Shown in pieces: positions 44,442 through 54,542 of a stretch of 64,000 nt of DNA. Position numbers and translations under genes: made by a program. The stretch covers positions 1 through 64,000 of the forward strand of contig NZ_CAMKWA010000008.1 in NCBI RefSeq assembly GCF_946476835.1, in the 5' to 3' direction. The notes under the pieces are model-generated. The model had not been told where the DNA came from. It saw only the letters and a program-made list of their open reading frames with translations, and searched no databases. The stretch comes from an uncultured Neokomagataea sp. GTDB lineage: Bacteria > Pseudomonadota > Alphaproteobacteria > Acetobacterales > Acetobacteraceae. Within the stretch, counting starts at the first letter, position 1. Every line of letters starts with the position of its first letter.

Positions 44442-45905
44442 TTAGCCTTGTGCTTCAATGTCCCGCACATAGCGGTCCAACAAACGCACGCCAAAGCCGG
44501 TTGCACCCTTCGGCGTGACGGCTTCAGCTTTGCTCTTATATGCCGTACCCGCAATGTCTAAATGCGCCCACGCCGTCTTACCCACGAAACGCTGCAAGAA
44601 GCATGCGGCCAAAATAGCACTCCCCGGGCGGCCACCAATATTCTTCATATCCGCAATATCGGTATCAATCTGCTTATCGTAAGCAGCGCCCATCGGCATA
44701 CGCCACAGCTTTTCATCCACGCTTGTTCCTGCCCCTGAAAGGGCAGACGCCAAACCATCATTATTGCTGAACAGGCCAGCATGTTCTGTCCCAAGGCTCA
44801 CAACAATCGCCCCGGTCAGCGTAGCAAGGTTTACGATAACACGCGGGTCAAAACGCTCCTTCGTGTAGGACAACGCATCCGCCAGGACCAAGCGGCCTTC
44901 CGCATCCGTGTTCAACACTTCAATGGTCTGACCACTATGGCTCATGACCACATCACCCGGGCGCTGCGCCGTGCTGGAAACCATGTTCTCCACAAGCCCA
45001 ACAACACCGATGGCATTCACCTTTGCCTTACGCTGCGCCAGCGTTGAAAGCAGGCCAACCACCGCAGCAGCGCCGCCCATATCAGCCTTCATTTCATCCA
45101 TGCCAGCCGCTGGCTTGATCGAAATCCCGCCGCTATCGAAGGTGACGCCCTTACCCACGAACGCCAGCGGCGCTTCATCACCACCGCCGTCATGACGCAT
45201 GATGACCAGACGCGGCGGCGTTGCACTGCCTTGCGCCACGCCCAACAGAGCGCCAAAACCCAACTCGGCCATGGCTTGTTCGTCCAGCACTTCAACCTTC
45301 AGGCCGTGTTCTTCCAGCTCAACAATACGGTCAGCAAACGTCACTGGGTTCAAAACATTCGCTGGTTCATTCACCAGATCACGCGCCAAAGACACACCGC
45401 TGCCTACGGCACTCAGGTCAGCCCAGCGTGCTGCTGCCGCATCATCAGCCACAACGTCAACGCGCGTCAGAACCTTCTTTGGCACATTCTTCGTACGATA
45501 TGCTGTGAAGCTATATGCCCCCAACACCGCACCAAGCGCTGCTTCTGGAGCAAACTTCTCAAGCCCCGGCGCCAGCATCAACACGGCATCTTCAACGCCT
45601 TCCAGCGCACGTACAGCCGCTGCACCCGCTTGTTCCATACCCGTGGGAGCAACCTTAGACGCGCCCTTCTCTGCCGCACCAACCAGCACCAACTGCGTAA
45701 ACGCCGGAGACGGTGCCACTAACGACAACACCTGCCCCACATCCCCACAGAACTCTTTTTGCGCAACCGCACGCAGAACTGCACCGCCACACAGCGCATC
45801 CAGACTCTTCAAATCTTCTGGGGATGCCGATGCACACAAGAACGCAACCGCACGTGGCGTCGCATCATCAAGAGCTAATGAGGGAACAAAAGATACGTCG
45901 AGCAT
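44442..45905 (-). CDS. pepA: Leucyl aminopeptidase (M17)
   Basis: Hexameric zinc/manganese aminopeptidase removing N-terminal residues from peptides. The catalytic C-terminal domain has VGKGVTFDSGGISIKP, ADMGGAAAV, and NTDAEGRLVLADAL, with metal-binding Asp/Glu and Lys. 487 residues. The ATG at 45905 follows GGAG; three codons of alternative start precede it. Divergent from cysQ. Confidence 0.96.
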   Translation of the reverse strand: MLDVSFVPSLALDDATPRAVAFLCASASPEDLKSLDALCGGAVLRAVAQKEFCGDVGQVLSLVAPSPAFTQLVLVGAAEKGASKVAPTGMEQAGAAAVRALEGVEDAVLMLAPGLEKFAPEAALGAVLGAYSFTAYRTKNVPKKVLTRVDVVADDAAAARWADLSAVGSGVSLARDLVNEPANVLNPVTFADRIVELEEHGLKVEVLDEQAMAELGFGALLGVAQGSATPPRLVIMRHDGGGDEAPLAFVGKGVTFDSGGISIKPAAGMDEMKADMGGAAAVVGLLSTLAQRKAKVNAIGVVGLVENMVSSTAQRPGDVVMSHSGQTIEVLNTDAEGRLVLADALSYTKERFDPRVIVNLATLTGAIVVSLGTEHAGLFSNNDGLASALSGAGTSVDEKLWRMPMGAAYDKQIDTDIADMKNIGGRPGSAILAACFLQRFVGKTAWAHLDIAGTAYKSKAEAVTPKGATGFGVRLLDRYVRDIEAQG

Positions 45906-46065
45906 AATGACCAATCTCCAAAACGTTTGTCTTCAATAATCCTGCCCGTTATCGGAGAGCGCCCCTCCGCGCACAAGAGGCAAGTCACAAAGAAAGATCA
46001 CCTTTCTGCGTCCGCCTCCCCGTTTCCCCCATGACGGAGTGCCTCTCATGCGCTAGCGTAACACC

Positions 46066-46854
46066 ATGACAACACCTCGGATTGCCCCTGACGACGACCG
46101 TTCTTTGCTGAACCTCGCTGCACGCTTGGCTCAGGAAGCCGGAGACATTATCAATACTATTCGTGCGCGCGGATTTCATACTGAGCTTAAAGCAGACCGA
46201 TCCGTTGTTACCGAAGCGGATACCGCCGCAGAGCGCCACATTCTCGCTCATTTACGCGCAGCATGCCCTGACATTGCAGCCATCAGTGAAGAAGAATTCG
46301 CAGCAGGCACACAACCCGAGGCCACACAAAGCTATTGGCTCATCGACCCACTGGACGGCACGCGCGGCTTCGCCAGTGGCGGCAAAGACTTCACCGTCAA
46401 TATTGGCCTTATCCGCGGAGACAGCCCAGCACTCGGCGCCGTAGCGCTGCCCGGTTATGGGACACTCTATACTGGCGGCAAAAATCTTGGCGCATTCCGT
46501 ACTGAACACGGAGAGACAACCCCTATTCAAGCCGCCATTGCCTCCCCTGATGGATTGCGCGTCCTCGCATCCAGCCATCATGGAGACCCCGCTCTTTTAG
46601 AACGCTGGCTTAATGGCCGCAGCGTTCTTTCTCTCACCAAAATGGCATCATCCGTTAAATTCATGCGTGTTGCTGAAGGCGAAGCGGACTTTTATCCGCG
46701 CTTCGGCCCCACCATGGAATGGGATACTGCTGCACCACAAGCCATCCTTGAAGCCGCTGGCGGCCAACTCCTAGAGGCCAATAATATGCCCCTACGTTAT
46801 GGTAAGCCCGGCCGATGCAACCCCGCTTTTTACTGCTTGGGCCGCACCGCATGA
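46066..46854 (+). CDS. cysQ: 3'(2'),5'-bisphosphate nucleotidase CysQ
   Basis: Removes the 3' phosphate from PAP/PAPS, a by-product of sulfate assimilation; inositol-monophosphatase fold. ISEEE, LIDPLDGTRGFASGGKDF (metal site) and GPTMEWDTAAPQAILEAAGG are CysQ-type motifs. 262 residues. The stop overlaps the start of the next gene (ATGA). Confidence 0.88.
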   Translation: MTTPRIAPDDDRSLLNLAARLAQEAGDIINTIRARGFHTELKADRSVVTEADTAAERHILAHLRAACPDIAAISEEEFAAGTQPEATQSYWLIDPLDGTRGFASGGKDFTVNIGLIRGDSPALGAVALPGYGTLYTGGKNLGAFRTEHGETTPIQAAIASPDGLRVLASSHHGDPALLERWLNGRSVLSLTKMASSVKFMRVAEGEADFYPRFGPTMEWDTAAPQAILEAAGGQLLEANNMPLRYGKPGRCNPAFYCLGRTA

Positions 46855-47840
46855 CACTGCATACAGAACATCTCTACGCCACACCTGCTGGTATCGAACA
46901 TGCCGCCTCCCTGATCCGTGAAGGGCGCCTCGTCGCCTTCGGAACGGAAACCGTTTACGGTCTGGGCGCTCTTGCATCCTCGGACCAAGCCGTCGCCCGT
47001 ATCTTTGCCGCCAAAGGCCGACCAAAGTTCAACCCGCTGATCAGCCATTTCGCCGATGCAGACAGCGCCTTGGCCCAAGCGGACCTCCAAGGCCCAATCC
47101 AAGAGCTGGCTCACAAACTCGCCGATGCCTTCTGGCCGGGCCCGCTTACCCTCGTGCTTCCCCGCGCCAGTTCCTCCAGCATTTCCGACCTAACGGCTGC
47201 CGGCCTTGACAGTATCGCCCTGCGCGTTCCTCGTGGACAAACCGCTCGTGCCTTGCTGCGTGCTGTGAATGCACCTGTCGCAGCTCCCTCCGCCAACCTG
47301 TCCGGCACCGTCAGCCCTTCAGACGCATTCCATGTGCTACGTTCACTTGGGGGACGCATTGATGCGGTTTTGGATTCAGGTCCATGCTCCGTTGGCGTTG
47401 AAAGCACTGTCTTGGATCTCACGCGTGAGACACCTACGTTACTTCGTCCCGGTGGCATTACCCTTGAAGAACTGACCGCAATCTGCGGCAAGGTCGCCCA
47501 CCCAGATGACTTTGCCGACCTCCTGCCAAATTCTCCCGGTCGCCTCGCCTCACATTACGCACCAGAACTCTCTGTAAGGCTTGACGCAACCACCGTTGAA
47601 CCACGTGAAGCCTTACTTGCCTTCGGACCAAACGCCCCCGCCGCTGCGTTAACATGGAACCTCAGTGAACAAGGCGACCTGGAAGAGGCCGCAGCGCGCC
47701 TTTTCGCAGGGTTACGCTTTCTTGACGCTGAAGGAGCCCGCCGCGGCCTCACACGCATTGCCGCTCAGACGATACCCCGACACGGCCTTGGCCTTGCCAT
47801 TCGTGACCGTCTACGCCGCGCAGCCGAACCACGTTCATAA
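46851..47840 (+). CDS. Threonylcarbamoyl-AMP synthase (Sua5/YwlC type)
   Basis: Makes threonylcarbamoyl-AMP for the t6A modification of ANN-decoding tRNAs. The YrdC domain shows VAFGTETVYGLGALA, FAAKGRPKFNPLISH, FWPGPLTLVL and APSANLSGTVSPS; a C-terminal Sua5 domain follows after residue ~215 (SPGRLASHYAPE). 329 residues, the long Sua5 form. Overlaps cysQ by 4 bases. Confidence 0.93.
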   Translation: MTLHTEHLYATPAGIEHAASLIREGRLVAFGTETVYGLGALASSDQAVARIFAAKGRPKFNPLISHFADADSALAQADLQGPIQELAHKLADAFWPGPLTLVLPRASSSSISDLTAAGLDSIALRVPRGQTARALLRAVNAPVAAPSANLSGTVSPSDAFHVLRSLGGRIDAVLDSGPCSVGVESTVLDLTRETPTLLRPGGITLEELTAICGKVAHPDDFADLLPNSPGRLASHYAPELSVRLDATTVEPREALLAFGPNAPAAALTWNLSEQGDLEEAAARLFAGLRFLDAEGARRGLTRIAAQTIPRHGLGLAIRDRLRRAAEPRS

Positions 47841-47867
47841 TCATCATAACGGGAGCTCGTCAGAGCC

Positions 47868-48362
47868 ATGTCCACACATCGCCCCGATTCGGGCTCCCCA
47901 CAACTGGACCCACGCGAAACAAAAATCCTCTCTGACATCCTCGCACTAGTTTTAGATGAACAAAGCGGCACATCCGAAAATGCCCTCAACGCGCTCAAAC
48001 TGCGTGCAGCACGAAGCAGCATAACCGGCGGCGCACTCAAAAACCTTTTTACGCACCTTATCCACACCAACGGCGACCAACACCAGATCACTCAACTCAC
48101 ACAGCGCCTGCAAAAAGCAGATGAAAGCGTGTACCGAGCCGCACGCCAAATTGAATCCCTCCGCACAGCGCTGCACAATGCCCAGCAAGAGCACGCACAT
48201 CTCCGCCATGCCCTCTCTGACAAATCATCCCCCTTCGCATGGCCCAAAACCACCTTAATCGTCACTGCATTATTTGGACTCTTGCTCGGAATCGCCGGAG
48301 CAGAAATCATTCACACCCTCACAGCAACCCCAATACATCCACGCCCGCTCTATTTCCGCTAA
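47868..48362 (+). CDS. Coiled-coil protein with one C-terminal helix, unknown
   Basis: 164 residues. The N-terminal ~70 residues are helical, then a coiled-coil (TQRLQKADESVYRAARQIES), and a single hydrophobic segment near the end (TTLIVTALFGLLLGIAGAEI). No family recognised. It sits between the Sua5 gene and lptF; a link to LPS transport is only a guess. Confidence 0.65.
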   Translation: MSTHRPDSGSPQLDPRETKILSDILALVLDEQSGTSENALNALKLRAARSSITGGALKNLFTHLIHTNGDQHQITQLTQRLQKADESVYRAARQIESLRTALHNAQQEHAHLRHALSDKSSPFAWPKTTLIVTALFGLLLGIAGAEIIHTLTATPIHPRPLYFR

Positions 48363-48415
48363 GGCACAACGCGTTTTGGGCTTCCCCCAAACGCCCCTGA
48401 CCGCTAGACGGAAGC

Positions 48416-49561
48416 ATGGCCATTTCCAAGGGTTCATCCCTGCGCTACAGCCCCCCGCTCCTTGACCGCTATGTTCTGCGGCAACTCACCGTTGCGCTTT
48501 GTGCGCTCTCTGGTGGTGCCGTTGCCTTGATATGGCTGATCCAATCCCTGCACTTTATCCCTGTTATTGTGCAGCACGGCCTATCACTGACGGTCTTTAT
48601 TGAACTAACGGGCCTTTTGCTGCCCAATCTGCTCACCGTTATCCTGCCGATATCAACGTTTTTAGTTATTTTATTTGCGTATCAGCGCATGGCACAGGAC
48701 CGCGAATTGACGGTCATGAAAGCCGCTGGCCGCTCCCCCTTAGAACTAGCACGCCCCGGCATTCTCTGTGCCAGCGCCGTTGTCCTGATAAGTTTTGTAC
48801 TGACGCTATGGCTCGTTCCCGCCTCTGACTATGCGTTCCGCAAAAAACAAATGGCGATTACAAACCGCGTCGCCGCATTGCTGATTGAAGAAGGCGTTTT
48901 CACATCCGTCGGCAATAATCTTACAGTCTATGTCCGCTCACGCGATGCCAGCGGTCAATTAGAGGGCATCCTCATTGAGGATGACCGTGACCCCAAAACA
49001 CACGCCACAGTTCTCGCAGAACGCGGCGCAGTCATCATGGTCAATGATCTGCCGCGAGTTGTGTTGTACAATGGATCACGCCAACAAATTGACCACAAAA
49101 CAGGCCGCCTCAACGTTTTAACCTTCGGACGCAACACGATCGAACTCGCTTCGGCCAAGAAGAGCACACATCTTGACCGCACTGCGGAAGAGCTCTCTCT
49201 CTCCCAATTACTGCATTCCGATGGCCGCCCCGAACATACAAAATTCTTAGCAGAAGCAACCCACCGCCTCACCACACCCTTCAGCGTGTTTTCTTACGCG
49301 ATGATCGCCTTAGTTGCAGTCTTACGCGGCGCCTTCTCACGCCATGGGAACATCACACGCCCCCTCACTGCAATCTTTACCGTCGTAGGCCTCCTCGCAC
49401 TCTCCTTAATTGTGCAAAATCTTGCCAATCGTACACCGGGCCTAACACCGCTCATTTGGCTACAAAGCTTACTCCCCGGCCTGATCGGTTTCGCACTACT
49501 CGCACGCTCCGGCGATAATATTGGCTTTTCATTCCGTCGCTCCGGGAACCGGCCTTCATGA
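48416..49561 (+). CDS. lptF: LPS export permease LptF
   Basis: Half of the LptB2FG inner-membrane extractor. Helices at LTVALCALSGGAVALIWLIQ and LLPNLLTVILPISTFLVIL, the cytoplasmic coupling loop (RELTVMKAAGRSPLELARP), a beta-jellyroll periplasmic domain (TVYVRSRDASGQLEGILIED), and C-terminal helices. 381 residues. Overlaps lptG by 4 bases. Confidence 0.94.
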   Translation: MAISKGSSLRYSPPLLDRYVLRQLTVALCALSGGAVALIWLIQSLHFIPVIVQHGLSLTVFIELTGLLLPNLLTVILPISTFLVILFAYQRMAQDRELTVMKAAGRSPLELARPGILCASAVVLISFVLTLWLVPASDYAFRKKQMAITNRVAALLIEEGVFTSVGNNLTVYVRSRDASGQLEGILIEDDRDPKTHATVLAERGAVIMVNDLPRVVLYNGSRQQIDHKTGRLNVLTFGRNTIELASAKKSTHLDRTAEELSLSQLLHSDGRPEHTKFLAEATHRLTTPFSVFSYAMIALVAVLRGAFSRHGNITRPLTAIFTVVGLLALSLIVQNLANRTPGLTPLIWLQSLLPGLIGFALLARSGDNIGFSFRRSGNRPS

Positions 49562-50745
49562 CATCTCTCGCCCGCACGACACGCCATCTATTGGAAGCCG
49601 CCCGCAACCTCATCACTGGAGAAGAAGGGCAGTCCGGATTTTCAACAACACTCGCCATTTATATTGCGCGGGTGTTCACTTTCAGCACGGTGGGCACCAT
49701 TCTCGCCCTCACGGGGCTTGTCTCCCTGTTTGACTTTATTGACCTACTACGCCGCGTTGCCGCACACCCGGCTTCCCCAAGCGCACTCGCTCTCGAAATC
49801 GCCGCGCTGCATATTCCTTTTTACCTTATTTACGTCTTACCTTTCGGCATTCTTCTAGGCGGTATTATTTGCTTTTTCCGGCTGACGCGCTCATCCGAAC
49901 TCATCGTTGCGCGTGCCGCAGGGATCTCCGCGTGGCAGTTCCTCGCCAGTCCTCTGGCTTGTGCGCTCTTCATGGGGATTGTGACCACCACAGGTGTATC
50001 ATCACTATCCTCAACATTTTATCGTAAAGCAGAACAACTCGATCAGACTTATCTCCGCACCGGCGGTAGCTCCCTAACCCTCAAGAGTGGCTCACTCTGG
50101 CTGCGACAAGCCGATGACACCCTCACGGAGCACGGCGTTGCCATCTTGCATGGTCAAGATGTTGAATTGTCGCACGAAAAACTCGTCCTGCACGGCGTCA
50201 CACTGTTTCGCCTCGATACACATGATGCACTCATTGTACGCGTTGAAGCCCCAGAGGCGACCCTTCTCAACAATGAATGGCGTTTCCAAAATGCAGTCTC
50301 GTTACGGCCAGACCACCTCCCAACGTCTGTTGGCACATTATCGCTTGCGTCAGACCTGACCATATCGCGCATTCAAGAGAGCTTTGCTTCGCCTGATACA
50401 CTTTCGGTTTTCGCGCTTCCTAGCTTCATTCACCTTATGGAGCGCTCAGGTTTTCCTTCGATACGCCACAGACTGCATTTACAGTCCCTACTAGCTCTTC
50501 CTATTCTAGCCGGAACCATGGCATTGGTATCAGCAGGGTTCTCCATGCGCCCAACACGTCGAGGCGGTGTCGCACGAATGTTGGGGTCAGGGGTTGCAGC
50601 GGGCTTTGCTTTGTTTACGATTTCAAAGGTCGCAGAAAAATTCGGTGAATCCGGCGCACTACCGCCGGTACTCGCAGCATGGGCACCAACGGGCGCAGGT
50701 CTTTGCCTCGCTCTTGCACTCTTGCTGTACATGGAGGATGGTTAA
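49558..50745 (+). CDS. lptG: LPS export permease LptG
   Basis: Partner of LptF. FDFIDLLRRVAAH, IPFYLIYVLPFGILLGGI and SSELIVARAAGISAWQ are the family's coupling motifs; the periplasmic domain is in the middle, and C-terminal helices close with HLHLQSLLALPILAGTMAL. 395 residues. ATGA overlap with lptF and TAATG overlap with lptD: the LPS transport genes are translated in series. Confidence 0.94.
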   Translation: MTSLARTTRHLLEAARNLITGEEGQSGFSTTLAIYIARVFTFSTVGTILALTGLVSLFDFIDLLRRVAAHPASPSALALEIAALHIPFYLIYVLPFGILLGGIICFFRLTRSSELIVARAAGISAWQFLASPLACALFMGIVTTTGVSSLSSTFYRKAEQLDQTYLRTGGSSLTLKSGSLWLRQADDTLTEHGVAILHGQDVELSHEKLVLHGVTLFRLDTHDALIVRVEAPEATLLNNEWRFQNAVSLRPDHLPTSVGTLSLASDLTISRIQESFASPDTLSVFALPSFIHLMERSGFPSIRHRLHLQSLLALPILAGTMALVSAGFSMRPTRRGGVARMLGSGVAAGFALFTISKVAEKFGESGALPPVLAAWAPTGAGLCLALALLLYMEDG

Positions 50746-53138
50746 TGGCGTCGCCCCGCGGGCAAGACAAGAAGCAGGATTTCGTGCGCAATACACACAC
50801 TCACACCTGCACAAGCAAAAAGCAGTCTAGCATGAAGCAACGGTCTCCCCGCCGGTACCGTGCATCCCTTGCCGCAGCGGCGTTAACCGGGACTGCACTT
50901 GCCTCTCCCTTCCAAGCGGACGCCAGTTCCATGCGCCGCGACAATAGCCATGTCGTCATAGTCGGCCGCCCTTCCTCAGAAGGTGACCCGCTGACCTATC
51001 TGACGGACCATGAAGAATACGATAAAAACGGCATCATTACTTGGAGCGGTAATGTCCGTGTCTGGCAAGGAGATCACGCTCTCCGCGCCGATATGATCCG
51101 TTATGACCGCAATACCGGCACCCTCACGGCTCAAGGTCATGTCGCCCTCATGGAGCCAGATGGCAGCACAACCTATGCTGATACGCTAGAGTTCAGCCAC
51201 GGCATGCATGACGGTATCGGCACCGCGCTTTATCTCCGCATGGAAGATAATGCCAAGCTCGCCGGGAACGGCCTACGGCGTACACATGGCGTCATCAACG
51301 ACCTGTCCAAAGCCGTATACACAGCGTGCGAAGTCTGCAGCAAAGACCCAAACGCCCTGCCCTTCTGGCAATTCAAAGCCTATAACGCGACACAAGACAC
51401 GCAGCATAAGCGCATTGAATTTGACCATGCTTGGCTCCAGATGCTCGGAGTTCCCGTCTTTTACTTCCCGCTCTTTTCCATGTCGGACCCATCCGTCAAA
51501 CGCCAAAGCGGCTTCCTCATGCCCGGCATCAGTCCACATGACCGCTTCTTGGGCACCTATTTCACTATCCCCTATTTCTGGGCCATTGATCAGCACCAAG
51601 ACGCCACCATTCGTCTGCTCGCATCATCACGCACAGGCCCAGAAATCACAGGCCAATACCGAAACCGCCTCAATTTTGGCACCATTAATATCTCTGCCGG
51701 CACAGCGTTCGACACCCATAGAGCCAACCAATACGTCAATGTTTTTGGCAATAGCGTCGGGTCCTCGAACGAATATGGGTTACAGGGGTATTTCTTCGGC
51801 CGCGCCAATTTTGCCATTAATCAACACTGGCAAGCGGGGGCAAATATCAACCTCGCCTCTTCCGCCAACTATATGCGCGATTACCGCGTCTCTGGTTACG
51901 GGCAAGAAACTCTAAACTCAAACGTCTATGCTGAAGGCTACGGTGTCGGAGCCTATACGCGGATTGATGCCCAAGCCTATCAAGGCTTGAACCAAGGCGT
52001 TATTCAAAATTCCCAACTCCCATGGGTTTTGCCCCGCTTTACCTATGCCTTCCAAGGACGTCCTGACGCCCTTGGTGGCCGCCTCAGCGTCAAAACAACA
52101 GACTTCAACGTCTTCCGTTCCGTCGGCACGTCAGACCAACGTGCACAACTCGCACTGCAATGGGACCGCCCCTTCCAAAACCGTTTGGGGCAACAATGGC
52201 TGTTCACAGCACGCGTTGACTCCAACGTGTACCGCGCCACAAACCTCTATATGCAGCCGATCTACGCCGCCCGAACGGACCATGCCGTCACAGGCCAAGC
52301 ACTGCCCACCATTGCGTTGCGTATGAACTGGCCCTTCTTACGCAGCTTCGCACATGGCAATGGCGCACAAATCTTTGAACCCATGGCACAAGTCATTGCT
52401 GCCCCGAATAGTGGCAACTCCTCCACACGCAACCGCCCTAACGAAGATAGCCTGGCCTACGAATTCAGCGACACCACGCTGTTTTCTCTCAATCGTTACA
52501 TGGGGACGGACCGCTTAGACGGCGGGTTGCGTGCGAATTTCGGTATCCACCAAAGCTGGAATTGGCGTGGTCACGAAGTGGATATGCTCGCAGGTGAAAG
52601 CATCCAAGAACATATCGACCATAACCGCATCCCTTATTCTGGATTAGACCACCACCTTTCCGATCCCGTTGCCCGGATTCGAATTACCCCCAATAACGCG
52701 TTCGATATGACAGCGCGCGGACGCTACAACCCTTGGACGCACCAATTTGACTACGGCGAAGGCCTTATCAGCGCTGGTGCCCCCATCCTACGCCTCACGG
52801 CAGGGTATGTGTATGCGCCTGTAACACCATATTATTATTACGCGACAGATTACGTCACACAGTCTCCAAACGCGCCTTACCTCCAGAAGACGAATGAAAT
52901 TACTGGTGGTTTTTCAACACGTTGGCGCAATTATCACGCGTCGGGCTTCTTTCGCCGCTCCCTCTCGCGCAAACAATTCGTCGCCAATGGCGGTACCATT
53001 GGGTACAGCAATGACTGCTTTGGGCTAGATGTAATGTACATCAAACAATATACCCGTATCGGCGGCATTCAGCGCAATACGACCATCCTCTTCAATTTTA
53101 CGTTCAAGACGATCGGCACCTTCGGAATTAACGGTTGA
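50745..53138 (+). CDS. lptD: LPS-assembly protein LptD
   Basis: Outer-membrane LPS translocon. After the signal region, an OstA/LptA-like jellyroll (LTDHEEYDKNGIITWSGNV, AQGHVAL) is followed by the barrel (MLGVPVFYFPLFSMSDPS, KRQSGFLMP). 797 residues from the ATG that overlaps lptG and has GGAGG 6 bases ahead; this gives a 29-residue polar extension before MKQRSPRRYRASLAAAALTG, a normal signal peptide start (ATG at 50832, weak site). Either is possible. A lone CxVCSK pair occurs (EVCSKDP). Confidence 0.93.
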   Translation: MASPRGQDKKQDFVRNTHTHTCTSKKQSSMKQRSPRRYRASLAAAALTGTALASPFQADASSMRRDNSHVVIVGRPSSEGDPLTYLTDHEEYDKNGIITWSGNVRVWQGDHALRADMIRYDRNTGTLTAQGHVALMEPDGSTTYADTLEFSHGMHDGIGTALYLRMEDNAKLAGNGLRRTHGVINDLSKAVYTACEVCSKDPNALPFWQFKAYNATQDTQHKRIEFDHAWLQMLGVPVFYFPLFSMSDPSVKRQSGFLMPGISPHDRFLGTYFTIPYFWAIDQHQDATIRLLASSRTGPEITGQYRNRLNFGTINISAGTAFDTHRANQYVNVFGNSVGSSNEYGLQGYFFGRANFAINQHWQAGANINLASSANYMRDYRVSGYGQETLNSNVYAEGYGVGAYTRIDAQAYQGLNQGVIQNSQLPWVLPRFTYAFQGRPDALGGRLSVKTTDFNVFRSVGTSDQRAQLALQWDRPFQNRLGQQWLFTARVDSNVYRATNLYMQPIYAARTDHAVTGQALPTIALRMNWPFLRSFAHGNGAQIFEPMAQVIAAPNSGNSSTRNRPNEDSLAYEFSDTTLFSLNRYMGTDRLDGGLRANFGIHQSWNWRGHEVDMLAGESIQEHIDHNRIPYSGLDHHLSDPVARIRITPNNAFDMTARGRYNPWTHQFDYGEGLISAGAPILRLTAGYVYAPVTPYYYYATDYVTQSPNAPYLQKTNEITGGFSTRWRNYHASGFFRRSLSRKQFVANGGTIGYSNDCFGLDVMYIKQYTRIGGIQRNTTILFNFTFKTIGTFGING

Positions 53139-53140
53139 GC

Positions 53141-54526
53141 ATGTTCATGACTTCACGCACCCTTTTCCCGCGCGTAACGACAGCTGTTTGCGCAGCTCTC
53201 TCTCTGAGCGTGTCCTTGGCCATGGCCTCAACTGCGCTGGCGGCTCATCGGCCCCATCTGGCTCCAACAAAGGCCACAAGCGCACCTGACGCCTCCCCCA
53301 CAACACCGCCAGATGATCAAATCCTTGCCGTCATCAATGGCCAAGTCCTGACGCAGCGTGATGTCGATAACCGTGAGCGCCTGTTCGTTCTCTCGACCGG
53401 CCTGCCCGTTAGCCCTGACGTGCTCAAGCGCATGCGCGGCCCGATCGTGCATCAACTCATCGATGAACGTTTGAAAACGCAAGAGATCCTCAAGCGCCAC
53501 ATCAATGTTGAGCCTGAACAAATTGCAGAAACCATTTCTGGTATCGAATCACGTAACGGCATGCCCAAAAATGCCCTACGGGATCGTCTGGCCAAAGACA
53601 GCGTTTCCCTCACCACGCTGATTGACCAGATCCGCGTACAAATTGGCTGGATGCAAGTCCTGCGCGAGCAACTTGGTGAAGGTGGGCGCATCACAGCCGT
53701 GCAAATCGCACAGCGTGAACAGGCCCTCCAAGCGGAACAAGGTCGCCCGCAATACATGATGAGCGAAATCTTCGTTCCCGTGCCGGACCCACGCCACGAC
53801 GAAAGCGAGCTTGCCTTCACACGCACGATCATTTCTCAACTGCGTGAAGGAGCACCATTCCCCATCGTAGCCGCACAATTCTCACAAGATCAGTCTGCAC
53901 TGGATGGCGGCTCCAAAGGCTGGGTACAAGAAGATAGCCTTGATCCGCAGGTCGTGGACATCGTGCGCCAAATGCCAATCGGTGCTGTCTCAAACCCCAT
54001 TCAAGTAGCGGGTGGTTTTGTTATTGCAACAGTTCAAGCCAAACGTACGGTTGGCAAGCAAATGGGAACCCTCGTTTCCATGCGCCAAGCCTTCTTCCCG
54101 TTTGATGCCCCTCTGAACCCGCAAGCACCAAGCCCCCAACAACGCGGCATGCTCGAACGCGCGACCAAAGCTGCACAAAGCCTACATAGCTGTGATGCAA
54201 TGGAAGCCCTCAACAAGTCTCTCGGTGAAAAGCGCCCAAGCAACCCCGGCACGCAGATTCTTGAGCGCCTGATGCCACAAATGCGCTCAATTCTTGAGCC
54301 CCTTCCCCTCAACAAAGCCAGCCATCCACTCATCTCCGTGGACGGTATCGCTCTCTTGATGGTCTGCCAACGCCAGCAGAAAAATCTGGCTCAACAATCC
54401 CCCAGCGAAATTGCTGATCAACTCATGAACGAGCGCGTAGAACAGGCATCGCGTCAGTTGCAGCGTGACCTGCAACGCCGTGCCGTGATTGATATGCGCC
54501 CCGCAGCACGCTCAATCCTGAACTAA
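53141..54526 (+). CDS. surA: SurA-type periplasmic chaperone / peptidyl-prolyl isomerase
   Basis: 461 residues with a signal peptide (residues ~8-35), an N-terminal chaperone domain (ILAVINGQVLTQRDVDNRER, LIDERLKTQEI), and a parvulin domain (ASEIFVPVPDP-like stretch MSEIFVPVPDPRHDESELAF, then FSQDQSALDGGSKGWVQEDS). It escorts outer-membrane proteins, LptD among them, which explains its place in this operon. ATG at 53141 is used; a TTG overlaps the lptD stop. Confidence 0.92.
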   Translation: MFMTSRTLFPRVTTAVCAALSLSVSLAMASTALAAHRPHLAPTKATSAPDASPTTPPDDQILAVINGQVLTQRDVDNRERLFVLSTGLPVSPDVLKRMRGPIVHQLIDERLKTQEILKRHINVEPEQIAETISGIESRNGMPKNALRDRLAKDSVSLTTLIDQIRVQIGWMQVLREQLGEGGRITAVQIAQREQALQAEQGRPQYMMSEIFVPVPDPRHDESELAFTRTIISQLREGAPFPIVAAQFSQDQSALDGGSKGWVQEDSLDPQVVDIVRQMPIGAVSNPIQVAGGFVIATVQAKRTVGKQMGTLVSMRQAFFPFDAPLNPQAPSPQQRGMLERATKAAQSLHSCDAMEALNKSLGEKRPSNPGTQILERLMPQMRSILEPLPLNKASHPLISVDGIALLMVCQRQQKNLAQQSPSEIADQLMNERVEQASRQLQRDLQRRAVIDMRPAARSILN

Positions 54527-54542
54527 CAGGCCCCTATATATC

